A stretch of 59,160 bases of DNA. It comes from a virus. Below the pieces are notes generated by a model. The model saw only the letters and a list, made by a program, of their open reading frames with translations, ran no database searches and had not been told where the DNA came from. The DNA is taken from IMG/VR virus record IMGVR_UViG_3300046504_000185, positions 1 to 59,160 of that record; one strand, written 5' to 3'. How positions within the stretch are numbered: the first letter of the stretch is position 1; each line of letters starts with the position of its first letter. Both the position numbers and the translations under genes were made by a program. Shown in pieces: positions 24,592-33,396 of the stretch.

Positions 24592-26733
24592 ATGCCAATA
24601 CCAATAATAGGATTTGATATCAAATCAAATCTAAATTGTAAACAATTTTCACAATGTACGGGAGATACATTATATTTAGGCGGTCATACAATAATTTGTG
24701 GCATAGGAACAATAGATTCAAATAATGGTTATAGTGTTTGTGGACAAAAAGTTTTTAGTGCGGGTAATAATTCATGTACTTCAATACAAATTGGTAAAGA
24801 TGCTGTAAGCAATGGCACTTTTTCTACAGTTGTAGGATATAATTCATCAACTACGGGTAATACTTCAATTGTTGTTGGTATTAATTCATATGCTCAACAT
24901 GATTGTTCTTTAGTAATTGGCAATAATAATAATAGATCATGTTCTGTTGGTGGAAATATTATTGGTGGATCAAGTAATTGTTTGGGAAGTCAGCATAGTG
25001 GTTCTACAATGCTTGGTATGAATAATTGCAATTTAAGTAGTGGTTCATATGTTTGTTATGTTATAATTCCAAATTTAGCAATTTTAAATGCACCAAGTGG
25101 TAGTGGAGGAATTCTTTGTTATGATAATGCAACAAAAAAAGTGTGTCAAACTTCAGCACTAACAATTTCCGGTACAGCAAATTATATTCCAAAATTTTGT
25201 AGTGGTGGTACTAATATTACAAATTCAAATTTTTCTATTGGACAAGTTTGTTATAGTGGTATTGGTTTATATCCTGCATTACAAACTAATGATGGTTCGA
25301 ATAGAATTAATTTTGGATTCTGTAATGATGTTTATAAAGGAGTTACATTATCATATAGTTCTGGAAGTAATTCAGGACCAGTCCTTTCACCAATAAGTAC
25401 GGGGTCATTGCATTTACAATCAAATGGTGGGTCTTTTCCAACAATAATGACATCATGTTGCTTAAAAATTAATGTTACAAGTAGTGCTAATAATAATATA
25501 GTTATTGCAGGCACTACACTTTATGGAAGAGAACTATATGCTGTTTGCGGTGATGATTATGGTTCTACTTCTAATGGTAATGGCGTTGGTTTAATTGGTG
25601 GTAATGCAAGACCTGGTTTTAATTTATGTGGTGGTGACGTTCTTTTAAGACCCGGATTGAAAGATGGTAGTGGCAGTAATGGTAACGTTTTTATTCAAAT
25701 ACTTCCAGCAAAAACAATAGAAACAAACATATTATATATTGATAGTACGGGTAAAATTAGTAGTGGTGCAACTCCAACTGTGACTGGCGGTACAAGTATT
25801 GGTTGGTCAAATTTATTGAATGGTTCAACAGTTGCTGGTTGTGGAACTGTGACAAGTGGTAGTACAATATGTAATAATACTTTTTATGGTGTTAATGCAG
25901 GTAAAAATATAACAAGTGGTACTTATAATACAGGAATTGGAACATTTGCATTGTCTGCAAATACAATTGGATATCAAAACACCGCAATTGGTAGTTGTGC
26001 ACTACATAAAAACATTGATGGATATAATAACGTTGCTGTTGGTAAAGATGCTATGGATGCAAATACCAGTGGATTTCATACTGTTGCAATTGGTAGTTGT
26101 GCATTACGTAATAATACCACTGCTTTTTACAATGTGGGAATAGGTCCGTATGCTTTGATGGAAGCCACAACAGGCAATCGAAATACTGCTATTGGCGTAT
26201 TTGCACTTCAAAATAATGTATTGGGTTGTTCAAATACGGGATTGGGCGATAGTGCAATTTATGGTGCTAATAATCATTCTGGTTGTCTTAATACAGGTGT
26301 TGGATTTGAAGCACTTCGTTATAATTATTGTGGTCATCGTAATGTTGCAATTGGAATGGATTCAATGAATCAGAATTCTTGTGGTTCAGAAAATACGGCA
26401 ATAGGTCCGAATAGTCTCTATAGTAATTTAACTGGCAATTATAATGTTGCTGTTGGTAGATATGCAGGATACGGTAAAGACGATTCAAATAAACTTTATG
26501 TTGCAAATACTTTTAGTTGTTCATTAATTTATGGTGAATTTGATAATAAGAGATTAGTAATAAGTGGTACAACTGAAATTGTAAATAATGCAGGTTGTAA
26601 TTATTTATATTTGGGTAATAAGGATACTGATGGCAGTTGGAGATTTGTTGTAAGTGGAGCAAGTCCTACATGTTTGGTTGTCCAAACAAGAACAGGTGGT
26701 GTTTGGGGTGGTAATAAGCAAGTAGCACCATAA
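24592..26733 (+). CDS. Fibre protein with YadA-like beta-roll repeats (713 aa)
   Basis: The N-terminus has the FxQCTGDTLYLGGHT version of the shared module. Residues about 60-130 contain YadA-head-like units (VVGYNSSTTGN, VVGINSYA, LVIGNNN). Residues about 440-630 are ten or so 17-residue units of the form GxxNTAIGxxALxxNxx, expected to stack as a left-handed beta-roll. The segment SNLLNGSTVAGCGT just before it is shared with the 29159 protein. The tail (NKLYVANTFSCSLIYGEFD) is also shared with that protein. Cysteine is frequent. A trimeric adhesin-like tail fibre is inferred. Confidence 0.75.
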   Translation: MPIPIIGFDIKSNLNCKQFSQCTGDTLYLGGHTIICGIGTIDSNNGYSVCGQKVFSAGNNSCTSIQIGKDAVSNGTFSTVVGYNSSTTGNTSIVVGINSYAQHDCSLVIGNNNNRSCSVGGNIIGGSSNCLGSQHSGSTMLGMNNCNLSSGSYVCYVIIPNLAILNAPSGSGGILCYDNATKKVCQTSALTISGTANYIPKFCSGGTNITNSNFSIGQVCYSGIGLYPALQTNDGSNRINFGFCNDVYKGVTLSYSSGSNSGPVLSPISTGSLHLQSNGGSFPTIMTSCCLKINVTSSANNNIVIAGTTLYGRELYAVCGDDYGSTSNGNGVGLIGGNARPGFNLCGGDVLLRPGLKDGSGSNGNVFIQILPAKTIETNILYIDSTGKISSGATPTVTGGTSIGWSNLLNGSTVAGCGTVTSGSTICNNTFYGVNAGKNITSGTYNTGIGTFALSANTIGYQNTAIGSCALHKNIDGYNNVAVGKDAMDANTSGFHTVAIGSCALRNNTTAFYNVGIGPYALMEATTGNRNTAIGVFALQNNVLGCSNTGLGDSAIYGANNHSGCLNTGVGFEALRYNYCGHRNVAIGMDSMNQNSCGSENTAIGPNSLYSNLTGNYNVAVGRYAGYGKDDSNKLYVANTFSCSLIYGEFDNKRLVISGTTEIVNNAGCNYLYLGNKDTDGSWRFVVSGASPTCLVVQTRTGGVWGGNKQVAP

Positions 26734-26747
26734 TATTATAAAATTCT

Positions 26748-26778
26748 AAACCCTCTCAGATCAGAGGGTTTTATTTTT
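26748..26778 (+). terminator. Terminator after the 24592 gene
   Basis: AAACCCTCT/AGAGGGTTT (26748-26756 / 26763-26771) followed by a T-rich run. Confidence 0.8.
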
Positions 26779-26811
26779 ATTATTAATCCAAGATTAAGTC
26801 AGAGTTTTTGA

Positions 26812-26820
26812 GTATTTATC
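26812..26820 (+). promoter_or_regulatory. Late-type motif GTATTTATC
   Basis: 17 nt before the ATG at 26838. Its position inside the longer open frame that begins with TTG at 26808 argues that the later ATG is the true start. Confidence 0.55.
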
Positions 26821-26837
26821 TTAAATACGATAATGAT

Positions 26838-27122
26838 ATGGCACTTCAAATGAACTATTACCATTCTCCATTAGATATGACGTTTTATAATGCATATTGG
26901 AGAATCAATCCTAATTTTGGTATTACTGGTGGTAAAAATGGAATAAAATATACTATAGAAGTTTTTAAAAATGCTGAGTCAGCACATGTTGAAAATCCTA
27001 AATGTATTAAAGGATTTACACATTCATTTATTCCTGATCTAAAAAATAATACACTAAATTTCATAGAACAGGCATATAATCATGCCAAAATACATGATTG
27101 TTATGGCAGTATTGACGTATAA
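26838..27122 (+). CDS. Small protein, paralogue of the 28480 protein (94 aa)
   Basis: I choose ATG 26838 (MALQMNYYHS) because its paralogue at 28480 begins the same way (MALIKDYYNK) and because the late-type motif lies just upstream. Shared features are YYxxxxxxxxxxxxYWxI, then GGK, then FIPxLxxxxxNFIEQAYxHAK near the end. No family is recognised. It directly precedes a fibre gene, as does its paralogue, so it may be a small fibre accessory, connector or assembly protein. Confidence 0.7.
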   Translation: MALQMNYYHSPLDMTFYNAYWRINPNFGITGGKNGIKYTIEVFKNAESAHVENPKCIKGFTHSFIPDLKNNTLNFIEQAYNHAKIHDCYGSIDV

Positions 27123-27143
27123 TTTTATAATTAAGTAACTGAA

Positions 27144-28418
27144 ATGGCTCAAACTAAACTTGATTTAAGTGACAATAAATTTGAACAACTTTCGACTGAG
27201 ATATTACATTTATCTGGAAGCACACATTTATTTGGAGAATTTCTTTTAGAAAGTGGTTCAACACTATCAATATTACCAAATGTTGGTGCAGGTAAAGTTT
27301 TGACTTCAGATGGTGGTGGTACGGCTACTTGGCAAGTTAGTATTGGTGGTGGAGTTACCGGAGCAACCAATGGTTTAGGTATAATTAATAATACTGTTTG
27401 TCTTGGCGGTAATTTAAATACAAATACTGTAATTGACATCACAACTAAAAATTTATGCTTGTGTTCGGGCATAAATTTAAATAGAATTATTGTTTTGGAT
27501 CAAAGTAATGATGAACTTAAATTATCTTGGGCAGATAGTGGAAATACTTGTAATGGTCATGCAAGTTTTAATGCAACTAATGTTTCATTGGTTTCTCAAT
27601 ATGCAGGTGGTGGATGTGTTGCAGGAATTTTATTGGCACACAGTGATAATAGAATTTGTTTGAATTCTGCAGGCAGTTATAGAACCTATCACAATGCTTG
27701 TGGTTTATGGTATACTGATAATTATTCGGGAAGTGCAACAGATAGATGGTTAACAGATAAAGCATATGTAGACAGTCATAGTGGTGGCGGTGGTATTACT
27801 GGCGGAACAAATGGTTTACATATCGATGGAACAAATCTTCAGAATTTAGCACTTGGTGGTTGTTTATGTTGTGCTACAACTATTGATATTAAATGTAATA
27901 CGTTTCTTGTTTGTGGTGCTATTGGTGTTTGTTTTATCAAGATTACCGAATCATCAGCACCTGCAAGTACAATTACTTTAAATAGTTGTTGTTGTACAAG
28001 TGTATGTGGTAATTGTGGTGTAGATATTCATGCAAATAAAAATTTAAGTATAGGATTTAATGGTACTGGTATTATCACAGATAGTACAGCAACTCCATTA
28101 GGTTTACAATATGCAAGTGATGCTTATCGTGCTAATTTCACCAATTGTTCACTTGTTACAAAATGTTATGTTGACGTACAAATTAATAGTCATTCGGCAT
28201 TATCAGAATTTACAATAACAGGAGATAGTACGGCAACCGGATTCACAATTAATCACGCCAAAAATAAACAATTTGTTGCAGTTGAAATAGTAAGAGGTAG
28301 TAGTCCGTATGATACTGTCTATACAAGTGTCCAGAGACCAAATGCAAATTGTGTTTGTATTTTCTTTGATACTGCGCCTGCAAGTGGTCAACAATATAAA
28401 ATATTAATAACAAGTTAA
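27144..28418 (+). CDS. Fibre protein (424 aa)
   Basis: Residues 1-60 carry the shared module (KFEQLSTEILHLSGST). Residues 55-65 read GAGKVLTSDGGG, comparable to IGRVLTFDGTE in the 8557 protein. Two LGGxL repeats (VCLGGNLNTNT, LALGGCLCCATT) and a YAGGGCVAGI-type cysteine-rich centre follow. The last 75 residues (EFTITGDSTATGFTINHAKN to QYKILITS) are a compact domain with no cysteine-rich character except at VCIFF, likely the tip. It starts 22 nt after the 94-aa gene, so the two are co-transcribed. Confidence 0.75.
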   Translation: MAQTKLDLSDNKFEQLSTEILHLSGSTHLFGEFLLESGSTLSILPNVGAGKVLTSDGGGTATWQVSIGGGVTGATNGLGIINNTVCLGGNLNTNTVIDITTKNLCLCSGINLNRIIVLDQSNDELKLSWADSGNTCNGHASFNATNVSLVSQYAGGGCVAGILLAHSDNRICLNSAGSYRTYHNACGLWYTDNYSGSATDRWLTDKAYVDSHSGGGGITGGTNGLHIDGTNLQNLALGGCLCCATTIDIKCNTFLVCGAIGVCFIKITESSAPASTITLNSCCCTSVCGNCGVDIHANKNLSIGFNGTGIITDSTATPLGLQYASDAYRANFTNCSLVTKCYVDVQINSHSALSEFTITGDSTATGFTINHAKNKQFVAVEIVRGSSPYDTVYTSVQRPNANCVCIFFDTAPASGQQYKILITS

Positions 28419-28433
28419 AACCTGAATTTTATA

Positions 28434-28442
28434 CTATTTATA
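28434..28442 (+). promoter_or_regulatory. Late-type motif CTATTTATA
   Basis: 37 nt before the ATG at 28480. Confidence 0.5.
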
Positions 28443-28479
28443 TATAAGAAAAATAATTTTAAGATAATAAATAAATAAA

Positions 28480-28761
28480 ATGGCATTAATTAAAGATTAT
28501 TATAATAAGCAATTTGGGGTAACAATACCGGGATGTTATTGGAAAATAGACATTAAAAACGGTCTTGTTGGTGGAAAAACTAAACTACGTGTACGAATGA
28601 ATTGTTTTAAAACTAAAGCAATTGCAGATACGAATAAGAATAAATTTGCCGATTTTGACTTTGATTTTATTCCAAGTTTAACTTCTGGTGTTAATTTTAT
28701 CGAACAGGCATATGCTCATGCAAAAACTTTACCACAATTTAGTGGTGCAATTAATGCTTAA
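28480..28761 (+). CDS. Small protein, paralogue of the 26838 protein (93 aa)
   Basis: It shares with the 26838 protein the MAL start, the YWKI and GGK motifs and the final FIEQAYAHAK segment. No membrane segment or known family is seen. It has its own late-type motif and sits between fibre genes. Confidence 0.7.
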   Translation: MALIKDYYNKQFGVTIPGCYWKIDIKNGLVGGKTKLRVRMNCFKTKAIADTNKNKFADFDFDFIPSLTSGVNFIEQAYAHAKTLPQFSGAINA

Positions 28762-28775
28762 TATAAAATTATCGA

Positions 28776-28784
28776 GTATTTATA
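28776..28784 (+). promoter_or_regulatory. Late-type motif GTATTTATA
   Basis: 15 nt before the ATG at 28800. Confidence 0.6.
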
Positions 28785-28799
28785 ATAAAGTATCAGAAC

Positions 28800-29051
28800 A
28801 TGACAGATTTTAGTAATATCAACGATAATCCTCAATTGTACAGTCCTGGTGCATCAACATTAATTGATGAAGCATCAAGCACTGAATATTATATTGGTAC
28901 TTCAAGTGGTAGTGCTAAAGGCGAAAATATAGCATCTTGGAGCATTAAAAAAATATGGAAAGATGGCAATATATGGAGAACTCAGTTTCCTAATGGTGAT
29001 CAATCATTTATTTTTGTTTGGAATGACAGATTAATATATACATATCAATAA
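28800..29051 (+). CDS. Small protein of unknown function (83 aa)
   Basis: No family is recognised. It is rich in Ser, Asn and aromatic residues and ends with a beta-like segment (IWRTQFPNGDQSFIFVWNDR). It has its own late-type motif 15 nt upstream and a terminator right after, so it is expressed as a single-gene late unit. A small virion or fibre-associated protein is likely from context. Confidence 0.65.
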   Translation: MTDFSNINDNPQLYSPGASTLIDEASSTEYYIGTSSGSAKGENIASWSIKKIWKDGNIWRTQFPNGDQSFIFVWNDRLIYTYQ

Positions 29052-29071
29052 TTTAACACATAAGATGGTTT

Positions 29072-29105
29072 AAAGGGAGAGATTTATTTTCTCCCTTTTT
29101 CTTTT
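29072..29105 (+). terminator. Terminator after the 83-aa gene
   Basis: AAAGGGAGA/TCTCCCTTT (29072-29080 / 29090-29098) followed by T-rich sequence. Confidence 0.8.
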
Positions 29106-29134
29106 ATAATCAATACCAAATTGTTTTATTCTTA

Positions 29135-29143
29135 GTATTTATT
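29135..29143 (+). promoter_or_regulatory. Late-type motif GTATTTATT
   Basis: 15 nt before the ATG at 29159. Confidence 0.55.
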
Positions 29144-29158
29144 AAAAACAATATATAC

Positions 29159-31501
29159 ATGGCAACATTTACAATAGATTTATTAACAGACAATCAATAT
29201 TTATTCAGTGGTGATTTTAGTGGAAGTGGCGGTACACCTACTTCGGGAGTTACAATAGCACGTAACGGTTTATGTATAAATGGTCAGACAGTTAAACTTG
29301 GCGGTATATTGTGCTGTGCCACAACTCTTACGGCACTTAATGGTACATCATTATCATTCATAGATTTACGTACAACAAAAGTTGGTATTCAATATGGCGG
29401 TGATTATAGCAGTGGCTTTACTGCATGTTCTCTTGTTGATAAGGAATATGTTGATTCAAAAACATCTGGTGGTACTATAGGTTGGTCGAATTTATTAAAT
29501 GGATCAACGGTTGTTGGTTGTGGAACTCCCGTAAGTGGTGGTTCTTTATGCCAAAATACTTTATTTGGCGTTCAGGCAGGTAATAGCATAACTACAGGTA
29601 ATGGTAATATTGCTGTTGGTTTTCAAACACTTTATGCAAATACAACAGGCAGTAATAATTTTGCTGGTGGTAGTATGGCACTATATAATAATGATGGTGG
29701 TTATAACAATTCAGCAATTGGTTTTCAAGCACTTTATTATAACTCATGCGGTTATAACAACACAGCAATTGGTTTTCAAGCACTTTATGAAAATATAAGT
29801 GGCAATGATAATGTTGCTATTGGTTTTAATGCACTTTTATATAATACATGTGGTAGTGCTAATATTGCAATTGGTAATTCAGCACTTTTATATAATATAA
29901 GTGGTACTCATAATATTGCTTTGGGCATTTATGCTCTTCAAAATAATATTGATGGTAACAATAATATTGCAAATGGTTATGCAGCACTTGCTTCAAATAC
30001 AAGTGGTACTGACAACATTGCAAATGGCAACATGGCACTTTTGCTTAATACAATAGGCAATAATAACGTTGCAAATGGTAACAATGCACTCTATAATAAT
30101 GTTAGTGGTAATGATAATATTGCAAACGGACTTCAAGCACTTGCGGACAACACAATTGGTTGTGATAATATAGCAAATGGTAATCAAGCACTTCTGAATA
30201 ATACAATAGGTTGCAACAATATTGCAAATGGTCATCAAGCACTTACAAGTAATATTTGCGGTAATGATAACATTGCAAATGGTCAGGCTGCACTTTTGAA
30301 CAATACCTGTGGTAATAATAATATTGCAAACGGCAATTCCGCAATGGGAAATAACATCAGTGGTAACAATAATATTGCAAATGGCAATACTGCACTTTTC
30401 TATAATACAATTGGTAATGATAATATTGCAAATGGTTATGTTGCTCTTTTGAACAATATTTGTGGTTGTGGTAATATTGCAAATGGTAATACTTCTCTTT
30501 ATGCAAATACTTGTGGTAATAACAACATTGCAAACGGTACTCAATCACTTCAAAGTAATGTCAGTGGTAATAACAACATTGCAAATGGTCTTCAAGCACT
30601 TTCAAGCAATATAAGTGGTAATGATAACATTGCAAATGGTTTTCAAGTACTTCAAGCAAATACAATTGGTAGTAATAATATTGCAAGTGGTAACGATACA
30701 CTTTTGATCAATACTTGTGGTAGTAATAATATTGCTTTAGGTTATCAAGTACTTTTTCATAATGTAATTGGTTGTAACAATATTGCTTTAGGTTATCAAG
30801 CAGGTTTCAATGAACTTGGTTCAAACAAATTATATATTACGAATAGCAGTACTGCACATCCATTAATTTATGGTGATTTTAGTGCAAATTGTGCAATTAT
30901 TTATGGTGCATTTAAAACAAGTGGTGCAACATCATTACTTGTAGCACCTTCAAATGGCACTTGTAGTAATAGTGTGTTAGTATGGGATTCAGCAACATGT
31001 TTGGTAAAAAAAGTACCTTATGTTAGTGGAAGTACTTTAGCATGGTCAACATTATCTGGTAGACCTGCATGGCTTACAGGTACAACATTATCAATATTTC
31101 AGACAGGACATACACATAGTCAGTATGCGTTGCAAAGTGCAATTAATACTTTCACAGGCACAACAGCACCAAATACTTATTTGAATAAATTAGTTACAAT
31201 AAATGCTCAAACAGGACTAACATATACTTTACTTTTAACAGATAATAGTAAAACAATAACTTTGACCAATGCATCTCCAATTACTGTAACAATTCCTGCT
31301 TTTTCTGGTGTTTCATTTTCAGTGGGAACATTAATAACATTAATCCAAGGTGGTACAGGTAAAGTTACTTTCAGTGGTGCAGCAGGAGTTACAATAAAAT
31401 CAAAATTAAGTAATAAATCAATTTCTGCACAGAATGTTGCTGTTTCTCTGCTTAAAGAAAGTACCAATACTTGGTATCTTATTGGTGATTTAAGTGCTTA
31501 A
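29159..31501 (+). CDS. Beta-roll fibre with 24 tandem 17-residue repeats (780 aa)
   Basis: After a short N-terminus and one LGG unit (VKLGGILCCATT), residues about 146-552 are 24 tandem copies of GxNNIANGxxALxxNxx, of the kind predicted to form a left-handed beta-roll as in YadA heads. Cysteine occupies the same repeat position in several copies (NTCG, NICG, IGC). The segment SNLLNGSTVVGCGT before the repeats and NKLYIT after them are shared with the 24592 protein. The last 85 residues (ITVTIPAFSGVSFSVGTLIT to TWYLIGDLSA) are a compact domain also present inside the 15614 protein. It is a trimeric fibre by inference. Confidence 0.8.
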   Translation: MATFTIDLLTDNQYLFSGDFSGSGGTPTSGVTIARNGLCINGQTVKLGGILCCATTLTALNGTSLSFIDLRTTKVGIQYGGDYSSGFTACSLVDKEYVDSKTSGGTIGWSNLLNGSTVVGCGTPVSGGSLCQNTLFGVQAGNSITTGNGNIAVGFQTLYANTTGSNNFAGGSMALYNNDGGYNNSAIGFQALYYNSCGYNNTAIGFQALYENISGNDNVAIGFNALLYNTCGSANIAIGNSALLYNISGTHNIALGIYALQNNIDGNNNIANGYAALASNTSGTDNIANGNMALLLNTIGNNNVANGNNALYNNVSGNDNIANGLQALADNTIGCDNIANGNQALLNNTIGCNNIANGHQALTSNICGNDNIANGQAALLNNTCGNNNIANGNSAMGNNISGNNNIANGNTALFYNTIGNDNIANGYVALLNNICGCGNIANGNTSLYANTCGNNNIANGTQSLQSNVSGNNNIANGLQALSSNISGNDNIANGFQVLQANTIGSNNIASGNDTLLINTCGSNNIALGYQVLFHNVIGCNNIALGYQAGFNELGSNKLYITNSSTAHPLIYGDFSANCAIIYGAFKTSGATSLLVAPSNGTCSNSVLVWDSATCLVKKVPYVSGSTLAWSTLSGRPAWLTGTTLSIFQTGHTHSQYALQSAINTFTGTTAPNTYLNKLVTINAQTGLTYTLLLTDNSKTITLTNASPITVTIPAFSGVSFSVGTLITLIQGGTGKVTFSGAAGVTIKSKLSNKSISAQNVAVSLLKESTNTWYLIGDLSA
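29596..30816 (+). repeat. 24 tandem 51-bp coding repeats
   Basis: The repeats encode the 17-residue units of the beta-roll. They differ at many synonymous sites yet share blocks such as AATATTGCAAATGG. Copy number may change by recombination. Confidence 0.8.
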
Positions 31502-31517
31502 TTATATATAAATTAAA

Positions 31518-32912
31518 ATGTTTGGTTTAGGAGTAATATCATATAGCACAAGTAGTTTTAAGTTTACAATAACCACTATAGGCGCAAGTGAAACTATTAC
31601 ATTACCTTTAATTAATGGTGGTACTTATAATTTTGTTGCCAATTGGGGTGATGGAAGTGCTAATAGTGTCATAACTGCATATAATGTAAATAACACTCAT
31701 GTTTATGCTGCGATAGGAACTTATATAATTTCCATGTCGGGAATTTGTACCCAATTTGCTTTTAATAATGCCGGAACAAGTCGTTTAAGAGTAAAAAATA
31801 TATTAACAATTGCTGGTGACATGGGATTTACGGTTTTAAATTTTTATGGTTGCACAAGTTTAACCGGTATAACAAGTACTATGAGTAATTTAAAATCTCT
31901 AACTACTGCAAATAGTATGTTTTTTGGTTGTACGACATTAACAAGTGTTCCCGCAGGAATGTTTGATGGCTGTACTAAAATAACTGATTTTTTTGGCATT
32001 TTTGAAAACTGTCCATTAATTACAGTTCCTGCCGATTTATTTAAATATAATACTTTAGCAACAACATTTGCGGGCGCATTCTTGGGTTGTACAGCATTAA
32101 CATCTTTACCCACTGACATATTCAGATATAATACGTTGGTTACAACATTTGGTAGTGCTTTCAGAGCATGTACCCATTTACCTGCAATACCAGTTGATTT
32201 ATTCAGATACAATACTTTAGTCACTGACTTCTCTAATTTATTCTTGTCTTGTGCTTTATTGGCTTCAGTACCTGCAGATACATTTAGACATAATACATTA
32301 GTTACAAATTTCGGTAGTACTTTCAGAGGCTGTTCATTATTAACTACAGTACCTGTTGATACTTTTAGGTATAATACATTGGTTACAAACTTTACATATA
32401 CTTTTTATACTTGCATAGGATTTACTACAATACCAGTTGATTTGTTTAGATATAATACTTTAGTTACTGACTTCTCTAATGCTTTCAGAGGTTGTACAAC
32501 ATTAGCATCAATACCAATTGATTTGTTTAGATATAATACAGCAGTTGTGGCATTTGGCAGTACATTTAATGGTGATACATTATTAGCCACGTTACCTACT
32601 AATTTGTTTAAATATAATACGTCAACACTTGATTTCAGTTATGCATTTTATAATTGTCCAAAAGCACAACTTAATATAAATATATTCTATGCAAGTGGTG
32701 AAACTGGAACAAGATTCTTAAACAAATCAGTTAATTTTAATGGTTGCTTTGACAGAACCACATTTACTGGAGTTCAAGGAACTGCTCCTGATTTATGGAA
32801 TTGTAGTTTTGGAACAGGAACTCCGGTAAAAACCTTATGTTTTGGTGATGCAGGAAATAGTCTTGCCAGTTTAACCAACTATGCAAGTATTCCAGTAGCA
32901 TGGAGAACATAA
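31518..32912 (+). CDS. BspA-like repeat adhesin, shorter paralogue (464 aa)
   Basis: The design is the same as in the 21305 protein: a PKD-like domain near the N-terminus (FVANWGDGSANSVI, THVYAAIGTYIISMSG), about ten 27-residue repeats (FRYNTLVTDF with a central C and IPxDLF), and the shared end (FYASGETGTRFLNKSVNF, APDLWNCSFGTGTPV). Its repeats are more uniform, with FRYNTLVT recurring almost unchanged, suggesting recent repeat expansion. It starts 16 nt after the beta-roll fibre gene and shares its transcript. Confidence 0.8.
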   Translation: MFGLGVISYSTSSFKFTITTIGASETITLPLINGGTYNFVANWGDGSANSVITAYNVNNTHVYAAIGTYIISMSGICTQFAFNNAGTSRLRVKNILTIAGDMGFTVLNFYGCTSLTGITSTMSNLKSLTTANSMFFGCTTLTSVPAGMFDGCTKITDFFGIFENCPLITVPADLFKYNTLATTFAGAFLGCTALTSLPTDIFRYNTLVTTFGSAFRACTHLPAIPVDLFRYNTLVTDFSNLFLSCALLASVPADTFRHNTLVTNFGSTFRGCSLLTTVPVDTFRYNTLVTNFTYTFYTCIGFTTIPVDLFRYNTLVTDFSNAFRGCTTLASIPIDLFRYNTAVVAFGSTFNGDTLLATLPTNLFKYNTSTLDFSYAFYNCPKAQLNINIFYASGETGTRFLNKSVNFNGCFDRTTFTGVQGTAPDLWNCSFGTGTPVKTLCFGDAGNSLASLTNYASIPVAWRT

Positions 32913-32927
32913 TAATTAGAAATGTTT

Positions 32928-32936
32928 GTATTTATA
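32928..32936 (+). promoter_or_regulatory. Late-type motif GTATTTATA
   Basis: 13 nt before the ATG at 32950. Confidence 0.6.
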
Positions 32937-32949
32937 ATAAATATTAATC

Positions 32950-33363
32950 ATGAATTATAGTACATTTGATCTCAATAATTTTTTCATTAAAAAGGATAGT
33001 ACACTTCCTGAATTAACATATCCATTGGGTCAGCATACATTGGAGCAATATAAAGTTACTCCTAATATGCTTAATAATGTTGCTGTGACTTTTTCTATGA
33101 TAGATGCACAAACGGGTCTATATCGTATCGCCAATGTTCCTGCAAATCTTGTGATCAACAATGATAGACCTGATTTTCCTGCCGAATTACAATATACTCT
33201 TATGTATAGATTTAAATTGCCACAGACCTCAAAAGCAGGAAGATTTCTTGGTGAATTTAAAATCGATTTTCTTGGTGAAAATTGTGGAAAACTTACAATG
33301 CCTGTTGATAGTCAGATAAATATAATCATTTCTGACAGTATTACTAAAACAACTGTAGTATAA
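32950..33363 (+). CDS. Small virion-type protein, BppU-like fold suspected (137 aa)
   Basis: The pattern is a beta-sandwich: VAVTFSMIDAQTGLYRI, then a proline/asparagine loop, LMYRFKLPQTSKAGRFLGEF, and a final strand ending INIIISDS. This resembles the N-terminal domain of phage baseplate upper proteins (BppU), which connect fibres to the baseplate. The similarity is by eye only. It closes the fibre cluster with its own late-type motif. Confidence 0.6.
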   Translation: MNYSTFDLNNFFIKKDSTLPELTYPLGQHTLEQYKVTPNMLNNVAVTFSMIDAQTGLYRIANVPANLVINNDRPDFPAELQYTLMYRFKLPQTSKAGRFLGEFKIDFLGENCGKLTMPVDSQINIIISDSITKTTVV

Positions 33364-33366
33364 TCC

Positions 33367-33396
33367 TTGACATTCAAAAATTTTTAATTATCTTTG
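33367..33396 (+). promoter_or_regulatory. Bacteroidetes-type promoter for the SNF2 helicase
   Basis: TTG at 33367-33369, 19 nt, then TATCTTTG at 33389-33396, both elements perfect. Transcription would begin near 33403, downstream of the ATG at 33398, so translation must start at a later ATG. Confidence 0.85.

Noticed and set aside
26808-26837. TTG start for the 94-aa protein
   Set aside because: It would place the late-type motif inside the coding region, and the paralogue begins at the equivalent later Met.
29993-30544. 183-codon open frame on the - strand inside the beta-roll gene
   Set aside because: Periodic antisense shadow of the tandem repeats, with no promoter or start context.
29596-30816. 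CRISPR-like tandem repeats
   Set aside because: The 51-bp repeats are in frame, encode 17-residue units and have no unique spacers.
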